Below are positions 1 through 6,278 of a stretch of 12,066 bases of DNA, piece by piece; positions within the stretch are counted from its first letter, which is position 1, and each line of letters begins with the position of its first letter. Made by a program: the position numbers and the translations under genes. The notes under the pieces are model-generated. The model was not told the origin of the DNA. It saw nothing but the letters and a program-made list of their open reading frames with translations, and searched no databases. This DNA is from a bacterium (GTDB lineage: Bacteria; Patescibacteriota; Microgenomatia; Levybacterales; UBA12049). The stretch is taken from NCBI GenBank assembly GCA_021813005.1, contig JAKAMH010000026.1, positions 1 through 12,066 on the forward strand, given 5' to 3'.

Positions 1-416
1 CGATCTGGTGCGCAGGATGAGACACCACGGCCAATATTCTCCTTCTCGCCCGGCACATTGAGCCACATCGTATCCGCGCCTGTCGCAATGAGCGCCGTCT
101 TGCCTCTATACGTCTGGTCCCCCACAGTTGCCGTAAACGGCTTCTTGGTGAAATCAACGGTCGTGAAGTTGTCGTCGACAAACTCAGCCCCAAAGCGCTC
201 GGCTTGCTTGCGCATGTTCATCATCAAGTCCGGACCCATGACACCCTCCGGAAACCCGGGGAAATTCTCAACCAGCGTTGTCAACATAAGCTGTCCTCCC
301 CATTTGGCGCCGGCAATCACAAGCGTCTTAAGATCAGCCCGTGTGGTATAAATTGCCGCAGTTAAGCCAGCCGGTCCGGAGCCGAGAATAATAACATCGT
401 ACAGTGTTGTATCCAT
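1..416 (-). CDS. trxB: Thioredoxin reductase, N-terminal part (runs off left edge)
   Basis: FAD/NADPH enzyme that would reduce cytoplasmic thioredoxin. The first 138 residues are present. An N-terminal Rossmann fingerprint (GSGPAG, residues 12-17) follows strand VIIL. Then come the family segments GGQLM, ENFPGFPEG and ALIATGAD, and the approach to the redox site, GVSSCAP. The ATG at 414-416 is the only sensible start and sits 13 bases after a good promoter -10; there is no Shine-Dalgarno. The gene lies downstream of trxA on the same strand, as is common for this pair, but has its own promoter. Oddity: the redox motif is normally CAxC, yet here residues 135-138 read CAPD. The second cysteine is replaced by Asp only a few bases from the window edge. 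This could be a real variant (a reductase-like paralogue) or an error. The family is clear; activity is uncertain. Confidence 0.9.
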   Translation of the reverse strand, partial: MDTTLYDVIILGSGPAGLTAAIYTTRADLKTLVIAGAKWGGQLMLTTLVENFPGFPEGVMGPDLMMNMRKQAERFGAEFVDDNFTTVDFTKKPFTATVGDQTYRGKTALIATGADTMWLNVPGEKENIGRGVSSCAPD

Positions 417-428
417 AACAGTCACATC

Positions 429-457
429 ATAGTAGCAGGTAGACTAACGTTTTTCAA
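429..457 (-). promoter_or_regulatory. Predicted trxB promoter
   Basis: On the minus strand TTGAAA (457-452), a 17-base spacer and TACTAT (434-429). Transcription would start near 422, giving a leader of about 6 bases before the trxB ATG at 416. Confidence 0.6.
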
Positions 458-503
458 TTTGTAATCTATCAGGATTATGAATGCTGAGTTAAGAGTAAGG
501 AAT

Positions 504-595
504 GAGGGGTGGCACGACCGGAGGGAGTCCCGTCGAGCGCCCGCAGGGAACTTGTGACTGAGGACGTCGGACGGGACGAGGGAGTGGCAGGACCC
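504..595. repeat. GC-rich intergenic element between trxA and trxB
   Basis: This block is far richer in G+C than the flanking spacer (417-642). It holds two near-identical direct words, GAGGGGTGGCA (504-514) and GAGGGAGTGGCA (578-589). It also has an 8-bp inverted pair, GTCCCGTC (527-534) and GACGGGAC (570-577), separated by 35 bases. It looks like a structured intergenic repeat unit. No convincing gene lies here: the 68-codon frame on the minus strand has no coding character. Whether it recurs in the genome cannot be seen from this window. Confidence 0.4.
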
Positions 596-642
596 CGAGT
601 CAGATACAATAAAAAAGATAGTATGCAAAAAGTAGAGAATGC

Positions 643-969
643 TTAGGAGGCAAGGACTTCGTCAACAGCCTTTTTGAAGTGTTCTTTTCCCTGCGCACCG
701 ATGACGCTTTTGACAGGCTGACCTTTTTTGAAGAACATAATAGTCGGAATACTCATAATGTTATAATTGCCGGCAACTGTCCCGTTTTCATCAACGTTGA
801 CCTTCCCCACCTTTAGTTTGCCAGCGTATTCTTTGGCAAGCTCTTCAACAATCGGACCGACAATCTTACAGGGTGTGCACCACGGAGCCCAGAAATCCAC
901 CAGGACAGGCATGTCACTCTCAATGACTTCTTGTTCGAAATTTTGGTCTGTTAAAGTTACATCAGCCAC
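643..969 (-). CDS. trxA: Thioredoxin
   Basis: Cytoplasmic dithiol carrier of 108 residues, the normal family length. It has strand VLVDFWA with the buried Asp (D25), redox site WCTPC (C31, C34) and the cis-proline loop SIPT (P75), so it is complete. The usual WCGPC has Thr instead of Gly, a variant that may shift redox potential (inference). The start is GTG at 967-969, giving the expected N terminus MADVTLTD. No Shine-Dalgarno lies at normal spacing; instead two tandem hairpins and the stop of a short upstream ORF lie just before it. It is transcribed from a near-perfect promoter at 1048-1076, downstream of the membrane protein gene and upstream of trxB. TrxB would be its reductase. No clear intrinsic terminator follows the gene. 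Confidence 0.96.
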   Translation of the reverse strand: MADVTLTDQNFEQEVIESDMPVLVDFWAPWCTPCKIVGPIVEELAKEYAGKLKVGKVNVDENGTVAGNYNIMSIPTIMFFKKGQPVKSVIGAQGKEHFKKAVDEVLAS

Positions 970-972
970 AAT

Positions 973-1035
973 TTAATTTTTCAGCCAAAGGCTGATCGTC
1001 CTCTGGACGAGATCTGTTACTACCAAATCTGCCAT
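973..1035 (-). CDS. Short upstream ORF in the trxA leader (possible leader peptide)
   Basis: ATG at 1033-1035, 20 codons, TAA at 973-975, in the same frame as trxA and ending 3 bases before its GTG. The peptide begins MADLVVTD, resembling the TrxA start MADVTLTD; by eye 15 of the first 24 bases match. The ATG lies about 6 bases after the predicted transcription start, the same geometry as other genes here. It could be a translated leader peptide that couples to trxA, a decayed duplicate of the trxA start, or chance. Confidence 0.4.
   Translation of the reverse strand: MADLVVTDLVQRTISLWLKN
981..1010 (-). promoter_or_regulatory. Two tandem hairpins before the trxA start
   Basis: Two perfect 15-base hairpins abut with no gap. 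On the mRNA strand these are TCGTCC-AGA-GGACGA (1010-996) and TCAGCC-TTT-GGCTGA (995-981). Each has a 6-bp stem and a 3-base loop. They lie 11 bases upstream of the trxA GTG, inside the short upstream ORF. There is no U-run after them on the mRNA strand, so they are not a terminator. A role in translation control or mRNA stability is inferred. Confidence 0.6.
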
Positions 1036-1047
1036 AGTCGTTTCCCT

Positions 1048-1076
1048 ATATTACAAAACCACTCTGTTTCTGTCAA
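1048..1076 (-). promoter_or_regulatory. Predicted trxA promoter (near consensus)
   Basis: On the minus strand TTGACA (1076-1071), a 17-base spacer and TAATAT (1053-1048), the best sigma-70 match in the window. The start would be near 1041. The -35 begins only 5 bases after the stop of the upstream membrane protein gene. Confidence 0.8.
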
Positions 1077-1081
1077 GGAAT

Positions 1082-2659
1082 TTATCCCAACTCCTCACTT
1101 TTGGAGTGGAGGAAGTAAAACCACTGCTCAAAAAAGGCAAAAAGCAGCTTAAACGGCGTTTCGATAAAGAAATCAAAGACAAAAAGCAGGAAGTTGACCT
1201 GTGAGACAGTTTGCGTCAGCTTGCGACCCACCCGCACCACCGGCATAAAGAGGAAGTCAATCACCGGAGTCAGGAGCCCCTGCTTCTCCCCCACCGTAAA
1301 GAGGTTGGCTGTTAAGCCAATACGGTAGGTTAAAAATGAGACAATCGCCAGGAAAAAGAGGAAGACAAGCTGGCTGACAGGATTAAAGTGCAGTTTGGTC
1401 AAAACAAACACCACAGCACCAAATGACAAAACAAACGCCAATACCCAGAGAATGTTGAAAACCATATCCACGGTCCCGCCTTTCTTGGGTGTCTTCTGCA
1501 CTGTTAAGCCGCTACCGAGTCTGGGACTTTCCTCATGCAATAGCTTGTTGACATATTTGTAGATAAGTTCCGTGTTATCATTCCCCGGAGTCCGGATGAA
1601 GAGCGAGACAATGATCATGAGAGTAGGCGGAATCGTGATGTTGATCAGCATGGAAGTCCAAAGTATATGCCCATAGAAAAGCCGCTCATACGTCCCCTCT
1701 ACGGCAAAGGCAAAGGCCACTTTGGTCATCAAAATAAAGGCAACGCTCCTGACTATCGCCCGTTTTACCTTGGATGAAATACTCTTATAACGCACCTCCG
1801 CGGCCGTGAAAACGGCTTCCCGCAGCGATTGCTCGTTCTCCACAAGCGCAAACAGGTTATCTTTATGCGCCTCGAGAACATCCTCCAGGATCAGAAAAAC
1901 TGCTGTCCGGCGCTTCACATAGGTATAAATCCTATCTTTGGCAGGATACATAAGCTGGTGCATAATCTCCAGCTGTCCGTCCGGGAAGTGCTCAACAACA
2001 TAGGAAAGATTTTCCCGCGATAACTCACCAAAGTACTGGGTGAACAGATGGTAGCGCAGAAATGCCAGGTCGTCTCTCGCAAAGGCCTTACGGATAGCTA
2101 TGAATACCTGAACATCCCTCGTCTGTTCGGTATCGTCCAGTATCGTCACGTCGTCTCGAAGTACCTGGAACATAAAATTACTGATAATTTCTTTGCCGTG
2201 ATGCGGATTTAAAATGTGCTCTATCTCACTGGACATGAGATGATATATCCACTGGTTGATCGAGCCGTCCGACATACGGTGCTGTGCCAACACCTGGAGT
2301 CTCAGCGCCAGGTAGAGATCAATGGCCTCCTCAACTCTCGGGATAATCGACTCAGGTATGGCGTTTTCCGGCAGGTACCGCGCCCAGAGGAGCTCGCGGA
2401 TCAGCGGCTCGGCGGTTGTTTTGGCATTTCCTCCGAGAAGCAGACGCCGTTTGAGGATACGCTCGATGGTGGAACGGATGACTACCTCATCTTCCCGGTA
2501 TTCCATGGCATTTCTCACCTTTTCATAGACAGAAGCAAACTTGGAGACAATCGGATTGACGGTGATCCGCTTGCCAAGGGGTGCCAGCTCGGTTTTCTCA
2601 AAGGCTGAGACGACCAGACGGGCAAGCTGTGAGAGTGATTGACTAGATGGTTCTTCCAT
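1082..2659 (-). CDS. Large membrane protein of unknown function (525 aa)
   Basis: I do not recognise the family. Residues 1-295 are soluble, mostly helical and highly charged, with runs such as IRSTIERILKRR and no visible catalytic motif. The C-terminal half is membranous. Likely segments are about 300-318, 331-355, 398-421 and 427-450, and there are hydrophobic amphipathic stretches at about 463-475 and 488-512. A Lys/Pro-rich loop (about 375-397) separates the two helix pairs. There is no signal peptide. The ATG at 2657-2659 is the first in frame and has no Shine-Dalgarno. The gene is divergent from the dsbA-like gene and upstream of trxA, with 5 bases between its stop and the trxA -35, so read-through into trxA is possible. 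The frame is long and uninterrupted with credible protein composition, so the gene is real. The role is unknown. Confidence 0.85.
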   Translation of the reverse strand: MEEPSSQSLSQLARLVVSAFEKTELAPLGKRITVNPIVSKFASVYEKVRNAMEYREDEVVIRSTIERILKRRLLLGGNAKTTAEPLIRELLWARYLPENAIPESIIPRVEEAIDLYLALRLQVLAQHRMSDGSINQWIYHLMSSEIEHILNPHHGKEIISNFMFQVLRDDVTILDDTEQTRDVQVFIAIRKAFARDDLAFLRYHLFTQYFGELSRENLSYVVEHFPDGQLEIMHQLMYPAKDRIYTYVKRRTAVFLILEDVLEAHKDNLFALVENEQSLREAVFTAAEVRYKSISSKVKRAIVRSVAFILMTKVAFAFAVEGTYERLFYGHILWTSMLINITIPPTLMIIVSLFIRTPGNDNTELIYKYVNKLLHEESPRLGSGLTVQKTPKKGGTVDMVFNILWVLAFVLSFGAVVFVLTKLHFNPVSQLVFLFFLAIVSFLTYRIGLTANLFTVGEKQGLLTPVIDFLFMPVVRVGRKLTQTVSQVNFLLFVFDFFIETPFKLLFAFFEQWFYFLHSKSEELG

Positions 2660-2898
2660 AGACCGACTCTGAAATGTCTTGCAGGACTACGCACTGTTGG
2701 CGCTTCGCCTAGCAGGCACGCTTTCCAGGCGAGGGTGTTCCTCCGTAAACCCGACCTGAAACATTCTCTGCTCAGATGATTATATACCAAATACTACGGC
2801 GCATCTACTGAAGAGCCGGGAAAACTGAACCATAGAGCCGGAACCGCCCACGTCACCACAATTTGACAATTGGTAGAATATGACGTTACAATACTGTA
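2660..2898. promoter_or_regulatory. Divergent intergenic region with promoters both ways
   Basis: This spacer separates the 525-aa membrane protein gene from the dsbA-like gene. On the minus strand TATAAT (2784-2779) could be a -10 for the membrane protein, giving a leader of about 110 bases; its -35 is weak. That leader can fold: TCGCCT (2705-2710) pairs with AGGCGA (2727-2732), and GGCG-CTT-CGCC (2699-2709) is a competing small hairpin. The rightward promoter is listed separately. No gene is seen here. Confidence 0.45.
2863..2892 (+). promoter_or_regulatory. Predicted dsbA-like promoter, leaderless
   Basis: TTGACA (2863-2868), an 18-base spacer and TACAAT (2887-2892). The transcription start would fall at about 2899, which is the first base of the ATG. 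No Shine-Dalgarno is present, consistent with a leaderless message. Confidence 0.65.
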
Positions 2899-3744
2899 AT
2901 GCCACGATCCACTACCGTTTCATCTAAAGAAGAACCAAAAAAACAGACAACCGCCGCCTCTTCGCGCAAGGGCTCCTATATTGAGATTCCTATTCCCAGC
3001 CTCCCGAAATCAAGCACGGCGATCAATATGGTACTTGTCGGGCTGCTGATCGTCTTCGCCTTCCTACTCGGCGTACTTGCCACCAAAGTACAGTACATGC
3101 AGCAGGGGGGCGTGGCCAATCCCTCCCCGTCACAAGCAAAAACCCAAGCTGCCGGAGCGCCTCCGAAACCACTGCATGTTGCCGAAGCAATTGGCATGGA
3201 TGCGAATAAGTTCAAGCAGTGTCTGACATCTGGAAAGTACAACAAGCAAGTGGCAGCGGACCTGGCCCTCGGCCAGAAGGCAGGCGTCACCGGGACACCC
3301 AGTGTTTTTATCAATGGCAACATGATTGTCGGCGCCCAGCCGTTTAGTGTCTTCCAAACCGCGATAGACCAGGAGCTTGCGAATCCGAGTGCCCCGCTAC
3401 CTTCAACAACTCCGACCACTGTCGACGTCACGCAGGGCAAATTCCCCATTCTCGGCAATGCCAATGCACCGGTGAAGATTGTCGAGTTTGCTGATTTTCA
3501 GTGTCCGTTCTGTGAACAGTGGTTCTCCCAGGTCGAACCGCAGATCATCGACAAATACGTCAACACGGGCAAGGTTAGTTTCCAGTTCCAAAATTACGCC
3601 TTTTTAGGCCCTGACTCCAACACTGCTGCCGAGGCTGCCTACTGCGCCAATGACCAGGGCAAGTTCTGGGAATATTACAGGTTCATGTATAAAAACCAGG
3701 GGCAGGAGCAATCCGGTTGGTCAAGCGAGCAAAACTTACTCTAA
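2899..3744 (+). CDS. Membrane-anchored DsbA-like thiol oxidoreductase with swapped (circularly permuted) halves
   Basis: 281 residues. Residues 1-42 are a charged cytoplasmic tail, 43-62 a single membrane anchor, and 63-90 a Pro/Ala linker. Residues 91-160 match the C-terminal half of DsbA-type domains: AEAIGMDANKFKQCL, then GVTGTPSVFING with the cis-proline (P134), then GAQPFSVFQTAIDQEL. A second Pro/Thr linker (161-180) leads to 185-281, which matches the N-terminal half: LGNANAPVKIVEFADFQ, CPFC at 202-205, YVNTGKV, then AAEAAYCANDQGKFWEYY. The protein ends at SSEQNLL, just where the first half would normally continue. Both members of the usual second cysteine pair (C108, C249) are kept. 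All pieces of one thioredoxin-fold domain are therefore present once, in swapped order. The likely role is disulfide formation or isomerisation outside the membrane. The next gene is 12 bases downstream. Family assignment is sure; permutation is read from motif order; function is inferred. Confidence 0.9.
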   Translation: MPRSTTVSSKEEPKKQTTAASSRKGSYIEIPIPSLPKSSTAINMVLVGLLIVFAFLLGVLATKVQYMQQGGVANPSPSQAKTQAAGAPPKPLHVAEAIGMDANKFKQCLTSGKYNKQVAADLALGQKAGVTGTPSVFINGNMIVGAQPFSVFQTAIDQELANPSAPLPSTTPTTVDVTQGKFPILGNANAPVKIVEFADFQCPFCEQWFSQVEPQIIDKYVNTGKVSFQFQNYAFLGPDSNTAAEAAYCANDQGKFWEYYRFMYKNQGQEQSGWSSEQNLL

Positions 3745-3756
3745 GTACTCCCTTTC

Positions 3757-4278
3757 ATGAAACAAGCCACACGTTTACTTTACTCCCTTCGCGCAGTTAT
3801 CAGTATCCTTCTTATAACTGTAGTCTATATTGCAATTACCGTCTTTTTCACTAATAACCGCTTTCTGATTGAGACTTTGGCAAGCGCTGCACCGCTGAGC
3901 TACAAACTGCTTATTTCCTCAGAGCTTTTTATCGGCATGTTTACCGCTTTTGGAGTATGGCAGGGCATACTGCTTTTAATAACTGCCTTGCTCGTTGGCG
4001 TTAATATAACACTGCTGCAAAAAAGTGTTGCCATCCTTCACGCACAGGGTCGTATCCGTCTGTCCGTCGGGGGTGTCTCTGTGCTAAGCCTTGTTACCAC
4101 CGGCTGTTCTAGTTGCGGAGTCTCATTGCTTTCGTTTGCTTTCCCTTCGGCAGCACTAGTTCTCCCCTTCCATGGAATTGGCATACAAGCTGCCGGCGTC
4201 CTGCTGCTTGGAGGATCTTTGCTTTATTCACTCAGCAAACTCTCCCAGTCACCTGTCTGTAAAGTTCCAAAAATCTGA
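3757..4278 (+). CDS. Small polytopic membrane protein with intramembrane GCSSCG motif, possible redox partner
   Basis: 173 residues with four to five hydrophobic segments (about 12-32, 52-66, 68-88, 104-128 and 141-158). The key feature is TTGCSSCG (C117, C120), a CxxC at or inside a membrane helix, followed by an amphipathic Phe/Pro stretch and GIGIQAAGVLLLGGSLLYSLSKL. A further Cys (C168) lies near the C terminus. It is not VKOR or DsbB by the motifs I can see, and the CcdA signature is absent. It starts 12 bases after the dsbA-like stop and 12 bases precede the next gene, so it belongs to a three-gene transcript. A vicinal cysteine pair in the membrane next to a DsbA-like gene suggests it shuttles electrons for that protein (inference). 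There is no Shine-Dalgarno before the ATG, so translation may be coupled to the upstream gene. Confidence 0.85.
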   Translation: MKQATRLLYSLRAVISILLITVVYIAITVFFTNNRFLIETLASAAPLSYKLLISSELFIGMFTAFGVWQGILLLITALLVGVNITLLQKSVAILHAQGRIRLSVGGVSVLSLVTTGCSSCGVSLLSFAFPSAALVLPFHGIGIQAAGVLLLGGSLLYSLSKLSQSPVCKVPKI

Positions 4279-4290
4279 GGACTACGTGCT

Positions 4291-5403
4291 ATGAAAAAAC
4301 TTGTTTTTCTACCATTTCTCCTGCTTCTCTTCCTCTTCCCGCCTTTGGCCTCGGCGCAGTCGGCACCGCAGACGAGCCAATCATACATGCGCGGTACTGT
4401 CACCGCTGTCACCAAGCAGGGAACGAGGACATATGGAGAGATAAAGAATCTCTTTCAGCAAGTCAGTGTCAAAATCACCTCAGGCAGGGAGCGAGGTAAG
4501 ACGGTTTCCTTCGAGAACGGCGGCATGCTCTCGATAAGCCGTGATCAGCTTGTTCACCCGGGCGACAAAGTCATCCTCAGTAAGCTCACCGATCCGGCGG
4601 GCCACACGCAGTATGTCATTTACGACCAGTATCGGCTTCCCACTCTCCTTATGATCATCGGGCTCTTCTTTGTCCTTGTTTTTATTTTCTCGGGCCTCCG
4701 AGGGTTTGGTGCCACCCTCGGACTGCTTATCAGCCTTTTGACCATCGCTGTCTTTATCATCCCGCAGATTCTCGCCGGCCACGACCCGCTCACTGTCAGC
4801 ATTACGGGCGCCCTCTTTATCATGATAACCTCAATCTACCTGGCTCACGGCTTCTCCAAACGGACAACCATTGCCGTTACTGCCACGTTTATCAGTCTTA
4901 TTTTGACAGGCGTACTGGCTGTAATTTTTGTTAACCTGGCACACCTCTCAGGTCTTGGCTCAGATGACGCGTCCATGCTTCAGGTGGGTGTCAAGACGGC
5001 CATCAATCTGCGGGGGCTCTTGCTGGGCGGCGTCATTATCGGTGCGCTCGGTGTCCTCGATGATACAACTACGACACAGGCAGCAACCATTTTTGAGCTA
5101 ATCAAAACCGATCCCAACCTCTCCGTACAGCAGCTTGTCCACAAGGGATTTCTGATCGGACGGGAGCACATCGCCTCCCTTGTCAACACACTTGTCCTCG
5201 CCTACGCCGGCGCAGCAATGGGTGTGTTTATCTTTATTATCTTAAGCCTTAAATCAGGCGGCCAGCCATGGTGGGTTATCTTCAACAGCGAGTTGATTGC
5301 AGAAGAGTTGGTACGGACAATGGCCGGCAGCATCGGGATTGTGCTTGCCGTCCCCATCACTACCTATATGGCGGCAGTCTTTGGTAAGTACCGTTTGTTC
5401 TAA
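4291..5403 (+). CDS. YibE/F-like membrane protein
   Basis: 370 residues. A signal peptide (1-22, cleavage after ASA) leads into a soluble beta-rich extracytoplasmic domain (about 30-110; segments MRGTVTAV, VKITSGRERGKTVSF, GDKVIL). Multiple membrane segments then begin near 116. The family hallmark GVLDDTTTTQ is at 254-263, with GREHIASLVNTLVLAYAGA following at 290. Length and order fit YibE/F family proteins (Pfam YibE_F). The biochemical role of the family is not established; transport or membrane homeostasis are guesses. The ATG at 4291 is preceded by TGAGGA, a usable Shine-Dalgarno 9 bases upstream that overlaps the stop of the previous gene. It is the last gene of the rightward block. 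Confidence 0.9.
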   Translation: MKKLVFLPFLLLLFLFPPLASAQSAPQTSQSYMRGTVTAVTKQGTRTYGEIKNLFQQVSVKITSGRERGKTVSFENGGMLSISRDQLVHPGDKVILSKLTDPAGHTQYVIYDQYRLPTLLMIIGLFFVLVFIFSGLRGFGATLGLLISLLTIAVFIIPQILAGHDPLTVSITGALFIMITSIYLAHGFSKRTTIAVTATFISLILTGVLAVIFVNLAHLSGLGSDDASMLQVGVKTAINLRGLLLGGVIIGALGVLDDTTTTQAATIFELIKTDPNLSVQQLVHKGFLIGREHIASLVNTLVLAYAGAAMGVFIFIILSLKSGGQPWWVIFNSELIAEELVRTMAGSIGIVLAVPITTYMAAVFGKYRLF

Positions 5404-5542
5404 TTCAAAGCGCAAAAGTCAAAAATCAAAGACCAAAACCTATCTAAAAACTAAAAAATGGACAGGTTCTCCTGGTAGGATATTAGGTCTTTTTTCGTTT
5501 TTGATCTTGGATTTGCTATTTGAGGTTTGCTATTTGATCTAA
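5404..5542. other. AT-rich convergent spacer with short repeats
   Basis: It lies between the ends of the YibE/F-like gene and the acylphosphatase gene. It holds A-rich text on the left and T-rich text on the right, a short CAGG-TTCT-CCTG hairpin near 5463-5474 with a six-T run at 5490-5495, and a 12-base direct repeat TTTGCTATTTGA (5512-5523 and 5526-5537). Next to the second copy, TTTGAT-CTA-ATCAAA (5533-5547) forms a palindrome overlapping the acylphosphatase stop. It may act as a two-way terminator, but the stems are weak. Confidence 0.35.
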
Positions 5543-5830
5543 TCAAACCGAGGGCAGTATCACAAAGTCACTCACTTTCTCTTCCATGTCCTCCCAATCT
5601 ACCCGTAGATCTTTCACCTCAGCCAGAAAAGGACCTTCCCGAAGCCTTAGCAAGAATGCCTCAATCTCCTGCTTTTCTCCCTGCAGGAGGGCTTCAACAC
5701 TGCCGTCAGGGAGGTTGCGTGTCCAGCCGGTTATCCGCCGGCGCTCGGCTTCTTTCTTAAGAAACTGGCGGTACCCCACCCCCTGCACGCTGCCCATAAT
5801 CTGTAGGTGAACTTGATTCATACGCTGCAT
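5543..5830 (-). CDS. acyP: Acylphosphatase
   Basis: Small cytoplasmic enzyme that hydrolyses acyl phosphates such as carbamoyl or acetyl phosphate. 95 residues, the usual length. The signature GSVQGVGYRQF (13-23) carries the phosphate loop and catalytic Arg (R21). GWTRNLPDGSVE (35-46) carries the catalytic Asn (N39). The C-terminal VDWED and SDFVILPSV match the last strand pair. The start may be M1 (5830) or M4 (5821); both leave the domain whole. M1 lies 2 bases after the ATL stop, and that gene's final codons (ATGGGGTTATAA) offer a GGGG Shine-Dalgarno, which favours translational coupling and M1. It is the last gene of the pth-led leftward group. Confidence 0.96.
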   Translation of the reverse strand: MQRMNQVHLQIMGSVQGVGYRQFLKKEAERRRITGWTRNLPDGSVEALLQGEKQEIEAFLLRLREGPFLAEVKDLRVDWEDMEEKVSDFVILPSV

Positions 5831-5832
5831 TA

Positions 5833-6210
5833 TTATAACCCCATAGGTCTAATTTTGTTTTCCAAATAATCTTCGGGCAACTTGACCCTCTGTGCTTCCT
5901 CTGGCGTGATAATCCAGCGGTATTTTTCTATTGGCACCTCAAAATCTTCAGAGACTTCTACGCCTTCTGCTTCAAGCAACTTCTTCTGCAGGCTCTTGTC
6001 ATAAGTTGATCCACCTCTGATGCTGAGATACCCCTGCTTGTTTATGACCCGCCACCACGGCAGATCTTTGCCGTGTTCATTTAAAATCCAGCCCACCTCC
6101 CGGGCCGCCCTCGGAGATCCGGCATAGAGTGCAACCTGCCCATAGCTTGCCACACGCCCGTAGGGAATCAGGCGGATAATCTCAATGACTTTCTGTTTAA
6201 AGGGAGTCAT
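5833..6210 (-). CDS. atl: MGMT-family alkyltransferase-like protein (ATL, no acceptor Cys)
   Basis: 125 residues with the DNA-binding domain of O6-alkylguanine-DNA alkyltransferases. It has IPYGRVASYGQVA (15-27), the helix-turn-helix segment SPRAAREVGWIL with the arginine finger (32-43), and the active-site block LPWWRVINKQG (50-60). True alkyltransferases have PCHR; here Cys and His are both Trp (W52, W53). It therefore cannot accept an alkyl group and belongs with ATL proteins, which bind alkylated guanines and hand them to nucleotide excision repair (established for the family). The C terminus has about 20 extra residues (ITPEEAQRVKLPEDYLENK onward) relative to short ATLs. The ATG at 6210 has no clear Shine-Dalgarno, and a 5-bp hairpin (CTGCT-TAG-AGCAG, 6218-6230) lies just upstream. 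Its stop is 2 bases from the acylphosphatase ATG. Confidence 0.93.
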   Translation of the reverse strand: MTPFKQKVIEIIRLIPYGRVASYGQVALYAGSPRAAREVGWILNEHGKDLPWWRVINKQGYLSIRGGSTYDKSLQKKLLEAEGVEVSEDFEVPIEKYRWIITPEEAQRVKLPEDYLENKIRPMGL

Positions 6211-6238
6211 AATTGTACTGCTTAGAGCAGAGAGCGTA

Positions 6239-6278
6239 GGGCAAAGAGTGTTTTGGTTTCTATTTCTTCTCTTCGCCC
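6239..6278. repeat. Imperfect inverted repeat between the hypothetical gene and ATL
   Basis: GGGCAAAGAG (6239-6248) faces CTCTTCGCCC (6269-6278): 10 positions with one mismatch and a 20-base loop. The right arm lies inside the last codons of the 97-aa gene and is built from the same GGGCAAAG-type words that make up its tail (6271-6300). It could act as a weak terminator or be a remnant of an intergenic repeat. Confidence 0.4.

Noticed and set aside
422..628. 68-codon frame on the minus strand between trxB and trxA
   Set aside because: It covers the GC-rich structured spacer and the trxB promoter, has no ribosome site, and its protein composition is not credible.
981..995. Intrinsic terminator before trxA
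   Set aside because: The stem is perfect, but the mRNA strand continues with A residues and not U, so it would not terminate leftward transcription.
2515..2790. 91-codon minus-strand frame overlapping the start of the 525-aa gene
   Set aside because: It runs in another frame over a clearly coding region and through the predicted promoter; composition is Arg/Ser-rich as in shadow frames.
5297..5542. 81-codon plus-strand frame after the YibE/F-like gene
   Set aside because: It overlaps the end of that gene in another frame, and its tail is AT-rich spacer with repeats.
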